A stretch of 64,000 bases of DNA from Locusta migratoria. Lineage: Eukaryota; Arthropoda; Insecta; Orthoptera; Acrididae. The first letter of the stretch is position 1. Every line of letters begins with the position of its first letter. The DNA lies in NCBI GenBank assembly GCA_026315105.1, contig CM048744.1, positions 363,507,168-363,571,167 of the forward strand. The letters run 5' to 3'. The notes under the pieces were generated by a model, which saw nothing but the letters and a program-made list of their open reading frames with translations, made no database searches and was not told the origin of the DNA. A program made the translations under genes and the position numbers. Of this stretch, positions 42,925-54,035 are shown piece after piece.

Positions 42925-43124
42925 AAAATCTTGAAATGTTTGTTAAGCTTAAGGGACTTAACTGTGGGGTCATCAATCCCTAAACTTACAAACTACATAT
43001 GAACTACCTTATACTAAAGACGACACAAACATCCATGCCCGAGGGGGGATTCGAACCCCCGACCGTAGTGGCCTTGCAGACTGTGACTGGCGCGCCGTAC
43101 ACCGCTCGGCCACTGCGGCGGGCA
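42925..43124 (-). mobile_element. SINE-A-like copy in the LINE 3' end
   Basis: AAATGTTTGTTAAGCTTAAG, GGGGATTCGAACCCCCGAC, head CGGCCACTGCGGCGGG. Flanked by GTCTTTAGTC (42915-42924) and GTCTTCAGTC (43125-43134). Confidence 0.9.
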
Positions 43125-43713
43125 GTCTTCAGTCCGCAGACTGGTTTGATGCAGCTCTCCAAGCTATCCTGTCCTGTACAAGTTTCTTCATCTCTGAATA
43201 AGTTCGACAACCTACATCCTTTTGAATCTGCTTACTGTATTCGTCCCTCGATCTCTCTAGACGATTTTTACCCCCCCCCCCCCCACTTCCCTCTAATGCT
43301 AAGTTGACAATTCCTTGATGTCTCAGAATGTGTCCCACCAATCTATCCCTTACCTTAGCCAGGATGTGCCAGAAACCCCTTTTCTCCCAATTTCGGTTAA
43401 GCACTTCCTCATTAGTTACGTAATCTACCCATCATTCGTCTGTAGCACCACATTTCAACAGCTTCTATCATCTTTTTTGTCTGAACTCCTTATCGTCCAC
43501 TTTCCACTTCCATACAATGCTACACTCCAGACAAATGGTTTCAGAGAGGACTTCCTAACATTTAAACTAACATTGGAAGGCAACAAATTTCGCTTTTTCA
43601 GAAACTCTTTTCTTCCCACAGCCATTTTACATTTTATATCTTCTTTACTTCGTCCACCAGAAGTTATTTTGATACCTAAATAACAAAACTCATCTACTAC
43701 TTTTATTTTCTCA

Positions 43714-44771
43714 TTACCTAATTACTTCAGCATCGCCTGACTTTCTGACACTACATTCCATTATCCTTGTTTTACTCTTGTTGATGTTCATCTTATACCC
43801 TCTTTTCAAGACACTGTCCATTCCATTCAATAGCTCTTCCAGATCTTTTGCGGTCCGTGACAGAATTACCACGTCATCGCCAAACCGCAAAGTTTTTATT
43901 CCTTCACCCTGAACTTTGATTCCCTCTCCAAATTTCTCCATGCATACCTTCATTTCTTACTCAATGTACAGATTGAACAACATTGGCGAAAGGCTACGAC
44001 CCTGTCTTCCTCCCTACAGAAACTCTGCGTCCCTTTCATGCCCTTCGAATCTAATAACCGCTGTCTGGTTTTTGTATAAGTTAAATGTAACTTTTCGCTC
44101 CCTATATTTTACCCCTGCTACCTTCAGAATTTGAAAGAGTGTATTCCAGTCGACATTGTCAAAAGCTGTATCCAAATCTACAAACGTTAAACACGTAGGT
44201 TTACCTTTCCTTAGCCTATCTTCTAAGATGACTCGTAATGTGAGCATTGCCTACCCCGTTCTTACATTTCTCCTAAATCCAAACTGATCTTCCCCGAGGT
44301 CGGATTCTACAAGTTTTTCCATTCGTCTGTAAATAATTTGTGTTAGTATTTTGCACCCATGACTTATTAAACTGTTAGTTACGTAATTTTCACATTTGTC
44401 TGCACTTACTTTCTTGGAATTGGAATTACTATATTCTTCTTGAAGTCGGAGGGTATTTTTCCTATCTCATACATCTTGCATACCGGGTAAAACATTTTTT
44501 TCGTGACTGGCTCCCCTAACGATACCAGCAGTTCAGACGGAATATCATCTACTCCAGGGGCCTTGTTTCGACTCAAATCCTTCAGCGCTCTGTCAAATTC
44601 ATCTCGCAGTATTGTATTTCCTATCTCATATTTCTCTACTTCGTCTTCCATGTCTAGAATATTGCCTTCATGTTTATTTTCTTTGTACAGGCCCTCTATA
44701 TATTCATCCCACAGTTCAGCTTTCCCCTCTTTGATTTGTACTGGTTTTCCATCTGAGTTCTTGATATTCAC
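43714..44771 (-). pseudogene. Reverse-transcriptase domain of the RTE-like LINE
   Basis: Copies element RNA at a nicked target. Visible: APGVDDIPSELLVSLGEP (~44530-44580), IGKIPSDFKKNIVIPIPRK (44406-44465), FVDLDTAFDNVDWNTLFQIL (first catalytic Asp, ~44130-44190), NLYKNQTAVIRFEGHERD, and LRFGDDVVILSRTAKDLEE (43830-43890). The usual FADD is FGDD. Frameshifts between the open pieces make it inactive. Confidence 0.85.
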
Positions 44772-45255
44772 ACCGCTGTTTTTCTTATCTGCAAATGCCT
44801 CTTTTATTTTCCTGTAGGCGGCATGTATCTTTCCCCTGGTTATACATTCTTCTATGGTTCTGCATTTGTCCTCTAGCTACTCCTGCTTAGCCAGTCTGCA
44901 CTTCCTGTCAATCTCATTTTTCAGACGTTTGTAGTCACTTTTGCCAGCTTCACTTGATGCATCATTTTTATATTTTCTTTTCTCATCAATTGAGTCCAGT
45001 ATATTCTATGTTATCCAAGGATTCCTGTTAGGCCTTGTCCTTCTGCCTATATGATCCTCTGCTGCTTTCTCTATCTCTCAGAGCTACCCATTCTTCTTCT
45101 ACTATATTACTTTCACCCGTTTCAGCCAATCCTTGCCTAATGCTCCCTCTGAAATGCTCAACCACCTCTGGTTCCTTCAGTTTTTCTAGGTTCCATCTTC
45201 TAACTTTTCTACCTTTCTGGGGTCTCTTACGTTTTAGTTTACAGTTCATTACCAA

Positions 45256-46173
45256 TCAATTATAGTCGGAGTCTGTATCTTCCCCTAGATATGTCTTACA
45301 GTTTGAAACCTGGTTCCTAAATCTATTCCTTACCATTATAAAGTCACCCTTGAACCGTCCAGTGTCTCCTGGTCTCTTCCACATATACAGCATTCTTTCA
45401 TCATGTTTAAACCAAGTGTTGGTGATCATTAAATTGTGCTCTGCACAAAATTCTACCAAGCGATCTCCTCTTTCATTCCTTTTCCCCAGTCCATATTCAC
45501 CTACAACGTTTCCTTCTCTTCCCTTCTCTACTACTGAGTTCCAGTCCCCCATGAATTGTTCGTCTTCCTTAAGTTTCTGAATAATTTCTTTTACCTTCTC
45601 ATACATTTATTCGATATTTTTGTCATCGGCAGAGCTTTTTGGTATATAATCTTGTACTACTGTGGTCGGTGTTGGTTTTGTGTCTGTCTTTGCTATGATA
45701 ATGCGTTCACTATGCTGTTCATAGTAAATTACCCGCAATGCTGGTTTCTTATTCATTATCAGAGCTACTCCTGGGTTACCACCAACTGATTTCGTGTTGA
45801 TAACCTTGTACTCACCTGACAAGAAATCCTGTTCATCCTGCCACCGAACTTCACTAATCCCTACCATATCTAACTTTAACCTACCCACATCTCTATTCAA
45901 ATTTTCTAACTTACCTACACGATTAAGGGTTGGAACATTCCACGCTCCAATCCGTAGAATGCCTGTTTCTTTATTTTTCTTGATGACGACATCCTCCTTA
46001 GTAGTCCCCGCCCGGAGATCCGAATGGGGTACTATTCTACCTCGGGAATATTTTACCCAAGAAGACGCCATCATCGTATATTCATATAGTAGAGCATCGT
46101 GTCTTCGGGAAAAGTAATAGCTGTAGTCTCCCCTTGCTTTCAGCCGTTCGCAGTAATTGAATGGCAAAGCCAT
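45256..46173 (-). pseudogene. APE-type endonuclease of the RTE-like LINE
   Basis: Role: nicks target DNA to prime reverse transcription. The frame is continuous from ~46173, with GAWNVPTLNRVGKL (Asn), VGISEVRWQDEQDF (Glu), MGDWNSVVEKG (Asp-x-Asn) and NTWFKHDERMLYMWKRPGDT. One nonsense codon TAA sits at 45609-45607, between NIE and MYEK, where related copies have a Glu codon. A second stop follows DTDSDYN. The terminal SDH catalytic motif is SDY, so the histidine is lost. The low lesion load means a comparatively young copy. Confidence 0.85.
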
Positions 46174-46829
46174 GTTAGCTGATGTTACAAGGCCAGCTCA
46201 GTCAATCATCCAGTCTCTTGACTCTGTAACTACTGAAAAGACTGCTGCCCCTCTTCAGGAACCACACGTTTGTCTGGCCTCTCCACAGATACCCCTCCGC
46301 TGTGGTTGCACATACGGTACAGCTATCTGTATCGTTGAGGCACGCAAGCCACCCCACCTCGGCAATGTCTGTGGTTAATGGTGGTGGAGCCCTGAACAGA
46401 GTTTAATTTCTGACTAACTTCAGATTTGATCTCCAGTCAACAATGATTACACAATCGGCCTGAAAACTTTTAAATATACGTTACACTCTGATATTGGCAT
46501 GTAAAATGTAAATATGGATTAAACACTCTGAGGATTGTATAAGCATAGTATGCATATTACGTCTAGAAATAGTAACGAATAAAATAAATACATCGATTTT
46601 TATAGATATAGAATATAAATCCCACCCATACGAAGTCAGTCGGGTCACTAGTACCATTATAAAATCCATCTGGCACCTTCCAGTGTCTCCTATTCTATTC
46701 CACTTACACAACCTTCTTACATGATTCTTAAACTAAGTGTTTCAATGATTAAATAATGTTCTGTGCGAAATACAAGGTGGTTTTCTCTCTCTTTTCCCCA
46801 GTTCATATTATCGTACTCTTTACCCCTTC

Positions 46830-47022
46830 GCCGGCCGCGGTGGCCGAGGGGATTGAGGCGCTCCAGTCACTGTCTGCACGGCCACTGCGGTCAGGGGTTC
46901 GAATCCCCCCTCGGGCATGGATATTTGTGCCGTCCTTAGTATAAGGTAGTTGATAAGTAGTTTGTAAGTTTAGAGACTGATGACCCCGTAGTTAAGTCCC
47001 ATAAGCTTAAAAAACATTTGAT
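46830..47022 (+). mobile_element. SINE-A nested in LINE
   Basis: Complete head to AAAAAACATTTGA. Flanked by TTTACCCCTTC (46819-46829, 47023-47033). Confidence 0.95.
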
Positions 47023-47390
47023 TTTACCCCTTCCCATCCTTTTCGTACTACGAAAGTGTCAGTCCCCCATGACAATCAAGTTTTCCTCTCCTTCAACTGT
47101 CTGAATAATTTCCTTTACCTGCTCATACATTTCTTCTATCTCCTGAACATCGGAAGAGCTAGTAAGCATATAAAATTGTACTGCTGTTGTCCGTGTTGAT
47201 TTCGTATCTATCTTGACTAAGATTATGCGATCACTGCACTGTTCATAGTAGTTCACCTGCATTCCTATTTTTTTATACTATACTGTTCATATTTCCACCG
47301 AATTTTACTAATCCCAAGTATATCTTAACTTTAAGTTATCCATTTCCCTTTTTAAATTTTCTAACCTCCCTACCCGATTAAGGGACCTAA

Positions 47391-47762
47391 GGCTGTGTAT
47401 ATAGGCTGCGGTTCTACCGCAGTAATTTGGCTGAGAAACCGTATGTCACTCCAGGCGGTTCAGCTGCAGTGATCTTAAGGACCCTGTTACTATCTGACGG
47501 GGGAGACAAAATGGCGCACTGACAAAGTGCGCGCTGTTCCGCCGCACGCAACGAACAGCCCCAAAAGCAGATGCCGCTGCGAAACGGCACTACCGCGGCG
47601 ATTTCGAAGTGTAGTCTCAAGTATTTTGACGCCGCAGCGGAAGATCGGAGGGGCCGCAGCAGCACCTATAAACAAATCCCATGCAGCGTTATGAGAAACA
47701 GCTCACTGCCAAACCATTGCGATTCCTGTGTAGCAGAGGAACCGCAGGCTATAAACACAGCC
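47391..47762. mobile_element. Harbinger-like MITE (372 bp) nested in LINE
   Basis: Terminal inverted repeats begin GGCTGTGT and pair over 24 bp with two mismatches (left GGCTGTGTATATAGGCTGCG, right GGCTGTGTTTATAGCCTGCG on the other strand). Flanked by TAA (47388-47390, 47763-47765). The LINE is continuous across the gap (GATTAAGGG...AACATTCCAC as at 45924). GC-rich interior with no transposase. Three-base TAA duplication suggests PIF/Harbinger ancestry. Confidence 0.88.
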
Positions 47763-48319
47763 TAACATTCCACTCTCCCATCCATAGAATGCCAGTGTTA
47801 TCTTTTCTGATGGCGATATCCTCCTGAGTAGACCCTGCCCAGAGATCTGAATGGGGGACTGTTTTACGTCCAGAAAATTTTACTGAGAGGATGCTATCAT
47901 CATACATTCAACTAGTAGAGCTGCATGTCCTGAGGAAAAGTAATGACTATAGTTTTAATTTGATTTCAGCCATTCGCGATAACTCTGTGGGAAAGCCACA
48001 TTAATTGGTGTGAAAAGGTCAAATCAGTCACTTAATCCGAATGTTTTTCATGCAACTACTGAAAAAGGCGCAGTCTCTTTTCAGAAAGCACACGTTTGTC
48101 TGGCATCTCCATATATACCCTCTGCTGTGTTTGCACCCGTGATCCGGCTTCCTGTATCGTTGACACATGGAAGCAACGCCACCTCTCCACAGATACCCAT
48201 CTGCTGTAGTTGCACTTATGGTCCGGCTGTCTGTATCATCGATGCCCGCAAGCCACTTGTTGTTTATCTGAGCCCTTGGTGAATAGTGGCGAACCATAAC
48301 CTTATGACCACCAACATAA

Positions 48320-48508
48320 GATGTTGAAATATTTCAATATCTATGGGACGTAACTACCGTGGTCATCTGTCTCTGGGCTTACAAACCACTTAACGTATGC
48401 TGAGGATAACAAATACACCCATGCCCGAGGGAGGTCTGGAACCTCCAACGGTGAGAGCAGCGCACTCCACAGCTAGGCGCCCTGGAACGCCGCCCACTCC
48501 ACCACGGC
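48320..48508 (-). mobile_element. SINE-B copy with target duplication
   Basis: GAGGTCTGGAACCTCC B-box region, ACTCCACCACGG head. Flanked by CCACCAACATAA (48308-48319, 48509-48520). Confidence 0.93.
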
Positions 48509-48520
48509 CCACCAACATAA

Positions 48521-49150
48521 AAACACGTTGGGTCACTGTAGAACGCAATGCAGCAGTGTGTCTGCATTGCATTCATGCGACGAAATCTTTGGAGGTATGT
48601 GGCACCAGATGTCTATCACGCAGTACTCACAAATTACGAGTTGGTGCTCTGGCATCATGGAGCTGATGCTCACAGCGTCTCAGATGTGTTCCCTTGGGTT
48701 CAAGCAAATTTGCTAGCCAAAACATCAACGTAGCTCCTCAGACCACTATAGCACAATTTTAGCCCTGTAGTAATGACGGTTATTCTTCTGGACGATGCAG
48801 GCAATTTGCAATTATGTTCAAGTATTCCACAACTGACAGTGTGAATTCGGTTTCTAGCAAATATCCCATGGAAACCCAGTTGAAGGTTTTCCGTATCTCA
48901 TCATTGCCCCCCCCCCCCCCGCCCATCGGTCTGCACCCTTAGGCGCAGCGCTTATTTCCAGCAACAGTTCGCGTGTGTGACCTCTGGTCTTTGATGGAGC
49001 GTAGATCAAACCCTAGTCGGCTATTTATATTTTCGAAGATTTCCCCGTTTGCAGGCTATGTTTCCCATAAGTCTCTGCACTGCTGGTATAGTTTCCTCAG
49101 CGCTTCACGTTTTCCAGCACCACGTTTTACAGAGACCTACTCTGTTTTAT
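48521..49150 (-). mobile_element. Third Tc1/mariner-type remnant
   Basis: TCGACGTT- and AGATGTGTTCCCTTGGGTTC (the reverse of the 'NPxEHxWD' codons), TTTGGAGGTATGTGGCACC, CTGGACGATGCAGGC and TCCCATGGAAACCCAG follow the order of another DDE family I recall from insects. A C run occurs at 48907-48920. No ends found and no intact domain. Confidence 0.5.
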
Positions 49151-49888
49151 TTAGCCGTATACTCCCTTATTAAATGCAGCAAAGTAAGATTCGCAATGTT
49201 TAAAATTTATATTTCGACTGAAGATGGTCATTCGAATTTAAATTACTCCCTTACCACCCAAAACTGGTCCAACTCTTACAAGTCACTGTAAAAGAAACGA
49301 GAATGTTAGTGTGATGTTGGATGGTGCAATGAAAAATATAGGAGTATAGTTGCATCCAAAAGGTAAAGACGAGTAGCATACCGTTGCCGTCACGGCCATT
49401 AAAATAAATAGGAATTATCTTTTAGGGCAGAAGACAATAAACACAATGACAGTACAATTTCTCGCTCATTTGAAAAGCAAATATAGTAATCATAGCAATT
49501 CTATAATGATAGTAGCAATGAAGACAAACGTGTTACCGATGCCATTGCCGCAACCAGCAACAGAGGATTATTCATTGAATATTAGAAACAGAAGCGTTTA
49601 TATTGCAGTGACTTGTAGAAATAATAGTGCGCCACCAAATTAATTATGTAAAAGTGCTAAAAAATAATCATCGGTAGTTACGAAAACATAAAGCTGCGTT
49701 TCTACCAAAGGAAATGAAACTGCTACATGGTTGATTTTTCGTGAATCCTAATTTTGTGCTCTTACATTTATTAAAAACAAATACTTTTGTGTTTTATGAG
49801 CATTTGTCAACGGAAACATTTGCTGTAGTTTTAGTATGATATCTAAAGCTAATTACCTCCTCCTTTAGGTCAGTCTGTCTTTTAGGAA
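49151..49888. other. No recognisable gene
   Basis: Unassigned AT-rich DNA. Confidence 0.45.
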
Positions 49889-49900
49889 TGTAAAGACATG

Positions 49901-50107
49901 GTCAAATGTTTGTAAAGCTTATGGGACTTAACTACGCGATTATCAGTCCCTAAACTTACAAACTACTTATGAACTAGCTTATACTAAAGACGGCACAAAC
50001 ATCCATGCCCGCGGGGGGGGGGGGGGGGGGGGCTCGAAGCCCGGGCGGAGATCGGCCTCGCGCATGGTAGCATAGCGCCTCAATGCTTTCTGCCGCTCCG
50101 CCGCGGC
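49901..50107 (-). mobile_element. SINE-A with expanded G run
   Basis: Standard tail and body. The G run before the B box is expanded to 20 G (50013-50032) and the head is diverged. Flanked by TGTAAAGACATG (49889-49900, 50108-50119). Confidence 0.93.
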
Positions 50108-50119
50108 TGTAAAGACATG

Positions 50120-50431
50120 AGTAGACTAGTTTGAGAAGACAAGTTGTTTTGGGTTTTTGTCGATAATGGAGTGTGATATACGTACCTGTTTCTATCTAAA
50201 AAGGGACATTCTAAATTATTGGTGTGATTTCAGTTTGAACATGTCACCCAATTCAAGACACTGACAATCATAGACTGAAATGAGTGTTTACTTCTAATTT
50301 TCTTTTTAAATTCAATTTTAATTGCAATCGTCAATTTCTACAATCCTTACTCTTATAAAGCACTGTATTTATAGTTTTCAATTCACAAGCTATGTTTCGT
50401 AACATTTCGAGGCTTTTCCCAACGCAATGCT
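50120..50431. other. No recognisable gene
   Basis: Unassigned. Confidence 0.4.
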
Positions 50432-50442
50432 GATGAGTTTGT

Positions 50443-50636
50443 TCAAATGTTTGTAAGTCTATCGGACTCAACTGCGTGGTTATTAGTCATTATCTTACAA
50501 ACTATTTAAACTAAGGTAAACTAACGTAACGACAGCAGTAACAACCATACCCGAGGGCGGACTAGAACCACCGACGACGAACGGCCGCGCGCACCACAGC
50601 ACGGTGCCCCAGTGTGCACGGCTAATCCGCCACGGC
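50443..50636 (-). mobile_element. SINE-B copy
   Basis: TCAAATGTTTGTAAGTCTAT, GCGGACTAGAACCACCG, ATCCGCCACGG head. Flanked by GATGA(G/C)TTTGT (50432-50442, 50637-50647). Confidence 0.88.
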
Positions 50637-50693
50637 GATGACTTTGTAATCGTTGATGTAACATTTATATTTAAGTGGCTTGTTATGGAATCA

Positions 50694-50896
50694 AAATTCA
50701 AATTCAAATGTTTGTATAGCTTATGGGACTTACCTACGGGGTCATCAGTCCCTAAACTTACAAACTACTTATGAACTAACTAAGACTAAGGACGGCACAA
50801 ATATCCATGCCCGAGGGGGGATTCGAACCCCCGACCGTAGTGGCCGTGCAGACCGTGACTGGAGCGCCTCAGTCCCCTCGGCCGCCGCGGCCGGCA
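50694..50896 (-). mobile_element. SINE-A copy with target duplication
   Basis: Complete with intact B box and GCCGCCGCGGCCGGC head. Flanked by TTATGGAATCA (50683-50693, 50897-50907). Confidence 0.95.
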
Positions 50897-51059
50897 TTAT
50901 GGAATCAGCATGTTGTATTAATATATTTCTGATATTTTTGCCTTTAGGAACGATCTAGTTTTACAAAAATTGCAAAAAAGATCGCTTTAAAATACCTTTA
51001 TTTTGACTACTTTTGGCAGACCTAAGCTGTCGTAATCAGATCTTGTATATTGGGAAGGA

Positions 51060-51300
51060 AGCTTGAACGTCCCGTCGACAGCGTGGTCATTCGAGACGGA
51101 GCTTACGCTTGGGAGTGTTTGGGTAAGGAGATGGAAGGAATTAGGCCGTGTCCTTTCAAAGGAACTATCCCGGCATTTGTCTGGAGTGTTTTAGGGGAAA
51201 CACGGAAACCCTAAATCAGGATGGCCGGAGGTGGATTTAACCACCGTCCTTCCGAATGCGAGTCCAGTGTCTTACCACTGCGCCACCTTGCTCGGTCTCT
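51060..51300 (-). mobile_element. SINE-C copy
   Basis: GTCCCGTCGACAGCGTGGTC, GGAACTATCCCGGCATTTGT, CCTAAATCAGGATGGCCGG, then the head GTGTCTTACCACTGCGCC. Best-preserved SINE-C in the window. Confidence 0.88.
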
Positions 51301-51320
51301 TGTACCGGGTGATCAAAACG

Positions 51321-52087
51321 TCAGTATACATTTGAAAACTTAATAAATCACGGAATAATGTAGATAGAGAGGTAAAATTGACACATGCTTGGAATGACAT
51401 GGGGTTTTATTAGAACCAAAATAAAAAACAAAAGTTCAAAAAATATCCGACAAATGGCGCTTCATCGTAATAAGTAGCATAACAAATTAAGACAAAGCAA
51501 AGATAATGTTCTGTACAGGAAATGCTCAATATGTTCACCATCATTCCTCAACAATGGCTGTAGTCGAGGATTAATGTTGTAAACAGCAATGTAAAGCATG
51601 TCTGGAGTTATGGTGAGGCATTGACGTCGGATGTTGTCTTTCAGCATCGCTAGAGATGTCGGTCGATCACGATACACTTGCGACTTCAGGTACCTTCAAA
51701 GTCTCACGGACTGACTTCTGGGGACCTGGGAGACCAAGCATGACGAAAGTGGCGGCTGAGCTCACGATCATCACCAAACGACGCGCGCAAGTCATCTTTC
51801 ACGCGTGTAGCAATATGGAGTGGAGCGCCATCCTGCATAAAAATCGTACGTTCTAGCAGGTGTTTATCAGCCAGGCTGGGGATGATGCGATTCTGTAACA
51901 TATCGGCATACCTCTCACCCGTCACGGTAGCAGTCACTGATGTTTTGCTGTCCAGCTCCATCTGTCGGACTTTTTTAATCTTTTTTTTTTTCTAATACAA
52001 CCCCTTGTTATTACAAGCATGCGAGTCACTTTTTACCTCTCTATCTACATTATTCCGTGATTTATTGAGTTTTCAAATTTATACTGA
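51321..52087 (-). mobile_element. mariner/IS630-type transposon with ~70-bp inverted repeats, internally deleted
   Basis: Left 51321-51391 and right 52014-52087 pair over ~70 bp (shared TTTATTGAGTTTTCAAAT- and ATCACGGAATAATGTAGATA-type blocks). Coding on the minus strand: TIFMQDGAPLHIATRVKDDL (second catalytic Asp) in 51704-51961, HFRHAWSPRSPEVSP, then VYRDRPTSLAMLKDNIRRQC (51590-51675). The N-terminal domain and first catalytic block are missing, so it is a deletion derivative. Confidence 0.82.
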
Positions 52088-52738
52088 CTATTGTTAACTG
52101 AACATGATCCGCATATCAACCATTAGCCCTGGATTAAAAACACAAGTATGCTGGGATCAACAGCTTGTGACCACATAAAAATAACATATGAAATATTTTT
52201 ACTGATGTCCCCTCACTCTGTTTCGTTCAAAAACACAATGTCACAATAAAACAACAGGGAATTTTGTTATTTAATGAAACAATATGGGGGAACATCAGCA
52301 AAAATATTTTATGTTATTTTTATGTAGTTTTTGGCTTTGACACGCTGATGGTCTCAGCATCCTCCTTTTTGATCCATTGAGAATGGTTGACATGTGAATC
52401 ATGTTATATGATATCAACAACTTAGATCTGCCAAAATCGGTCAAAAAAGTAAAGATATTTTAAAGCGATCTTGAGTAAACTATGCTTTTTAGCAATTTCA
52501 ACACAGATTAACAAAAAAGACTAACTTCATGTACTTTATATATTTTTTTAAATATCCTAGCTTAGTCATATTATTCAATTAATTACTTTTCGTATTGTAC
52601 ACGGGTATTTTTCAAGGTCATTTGTGTTAAGATAACGCTTGGAATGCAAAAATATGAAAAATATTTCATAAACTAGGTTACACACAAAAGGACGAAATAC
52701 ACTACTTGCGATGCCAGCGAATGTCGTGACTGTATGTC
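52088..52738. other. No recognisable gene
   Basis: AT-rich, unassigned. Confidence 0.45.
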
Positions 52739-52742
52739 TTAA

Positions 52743-52793
52743 CACGTTGGCTGCCGTGTGGCCGCCTTTGACGTCATCGCGGCAGCCATCGTG
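52743..52793. mobile_element. 51-bp fold-back element with TTAA duplications
   Basis: CACGTTGGCTGCCG and its inverse CGGCAGCCATCGTG (13 of 14 pairing) enclose a short GC-rich loop. TTAA lies on both sides (52739-52742, 52794-52797). Layout of a minimal piggyBac-type MITE. Confidence 0.6.
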
Positions 52794-52797
52794 TTAA

Positions 52798-53595
52798 GGC
52801 GCATATACACTTTGAGCAACATGCTCTCTAATTTATACTCAAGTCTAGAGTATGTTACAAATGTGTGTCGTAGCGAATTAATATCTTTTTTCTAGGTTGC
52901 TTAGCAATAAGGGGGTGGGGCACTCTGTTTCGCTTGAAGTTCCACACGCTCTGCTGCTTTCTTCCGCAGGCACGCAGCATGAGCTCATGCTACTCCTTGC
53001 TGAGTAGAAGACATGACTTCCGCAATTGCTAACATGCCATTGTGATATCCAGTTTCTAACGTTGTCTATTGTCTGCCGTCTCGAGTCGTGCCAACGTCTT
53101 CCGTATCCTTGCATAATTTCATTATTGTAACATTATTCTCCATGAACTACAGACTTTGAGCGCAGGAACATACACAAAAAAGGTAATAAAGCTATAAATG
53201 TTATAACTCGGCAATTCATTGTATAACTGCATTTAACTGAAGTGGTTTACATTCATCTCTGGTCGCGAGATGGCATGATGGGACTGCAATAAAAACACAC
53301 ACATACATTTAATTCATCAACGAGTAATTTTGTAAGAATTTATTCTCATTGTGCATCACAATAAATGAAATTAAAACAGTTATAAATTCCGGTATTACAG
53401 TCGCTGAGAAAGGCCACTTTTAACTTGAGTTCATTGAGAGACAAGTACAAAACAATATGCATGATTTATTTTTTCCCTAACCAGAGCGTAGAATATAGGT
53501 TATTACATCTGAATGTCACAGTAACATCTAAAACTACTTCCACATACCGAAAGCCACCTCACGGTGTGTACCGGAAAGTACTTAGCGTATCACTG
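52798..53595. other. No recognisable gene
   Basis: Unassigned. The minus ORF 52878-53114 has no domain. Confidence 0.45.
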
Positions 53596-53607
53596 TCTCT
53601 CCCTACT

Positions 53608-53791
53608 GCCGGCCACGGTGGCCGAGGGGACTGAGGCGCTGCAGTCACGGTCTGCACGGCCACTACGGTCGGGGGTTCGAATCCCCCCTCGGGCATGGAT
53701 ATTTGTGCCGTCCTAGTTCATAAGTAGTTTGTAAGTTTAGGGACTGATGACCCGTAGTTAAGTCCCATAGACTATACGAACATTTGAAGAC
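53608..53791 (+). mobile_element. SINE-A copy
   Basis: GCCGGCCACGGTGGCCGAGG to ACGAACATTTGAAGAC. Flanked by TCTCTCCCTACT (53596-53607) and TCTCTCGCTACT (53792-53803). Confidence 0.93.
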
Positions 53792-53821
53792 TCTCTCGCT
53801 ACTTTTCCTGTTCCAGTCGCA

Positions 53822-54035
53822 CTCGAATGAGGTGGCGCAGTGATTAGCACTAGCGTTCAGGAGAACAGCGGTTCAAATGCACCTCCGATTCAAATTTAGA
53901 TTTACCGTGGATTTCCTAAATCACTTCAGGCAAATGCCGGGATGTATCTTTTGAAAGGACACCCCATCTCTAACGACCACGCTGTCGACGGGACGCTATA
54001 CTATAATCTTCCTTCCATCATTTATTCAAGTCACG
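53822..54035 (+). mobile_element. SINE-C copy, sense
   Basis: Head GAGGTGGCGCAGTGATTAGC (A box), B box GCGGTTCAAATGCACC, GCAAATGCCGGGATGTAT, tail GCTGTCGACGGGACGC. Confidence 0.88.

Larger units (their letters stand above)
42890..46390 (-). mobile_element. RTE-like LINE, nearly full length
   Basis: Most complete LINE in the window. 3' end near 42890-42924 and 43125 (split by a SINE). C-terminal coding 43129-43404 (GHILRHQGIVNLALEGSGGG, CRTYSEMKKLVQDRIAWRAA). Reverse transcriptase 43714-44250. Connector 44406-44771 (NTILRDEFDRALKDLSRNKA). Endonuclease 45256-46173. The 5' leader runs to ~46390. A C run sits at 43271-43284. Confidence 0.88.
46635..48300 (-). mobile_element. Second RTE-like LINE 5' region, with nested SINE and MITE
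   Basis: Minus-strand endonuclease and 5' leader: CCATCTGGCACCTTCCAGTG, TGTCAGTCCCCCATGAC, GCACACGTTTGTCTGGC (matching 46265). Order equals 45300-46390. Interrupted at 46830-47022 (SINE-A) and 47391-47762 (MITE). Leader blocks (CTCCA.A.ATACCC) are duplicated at ~48105 and ~48187. Confidence 0.85.
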
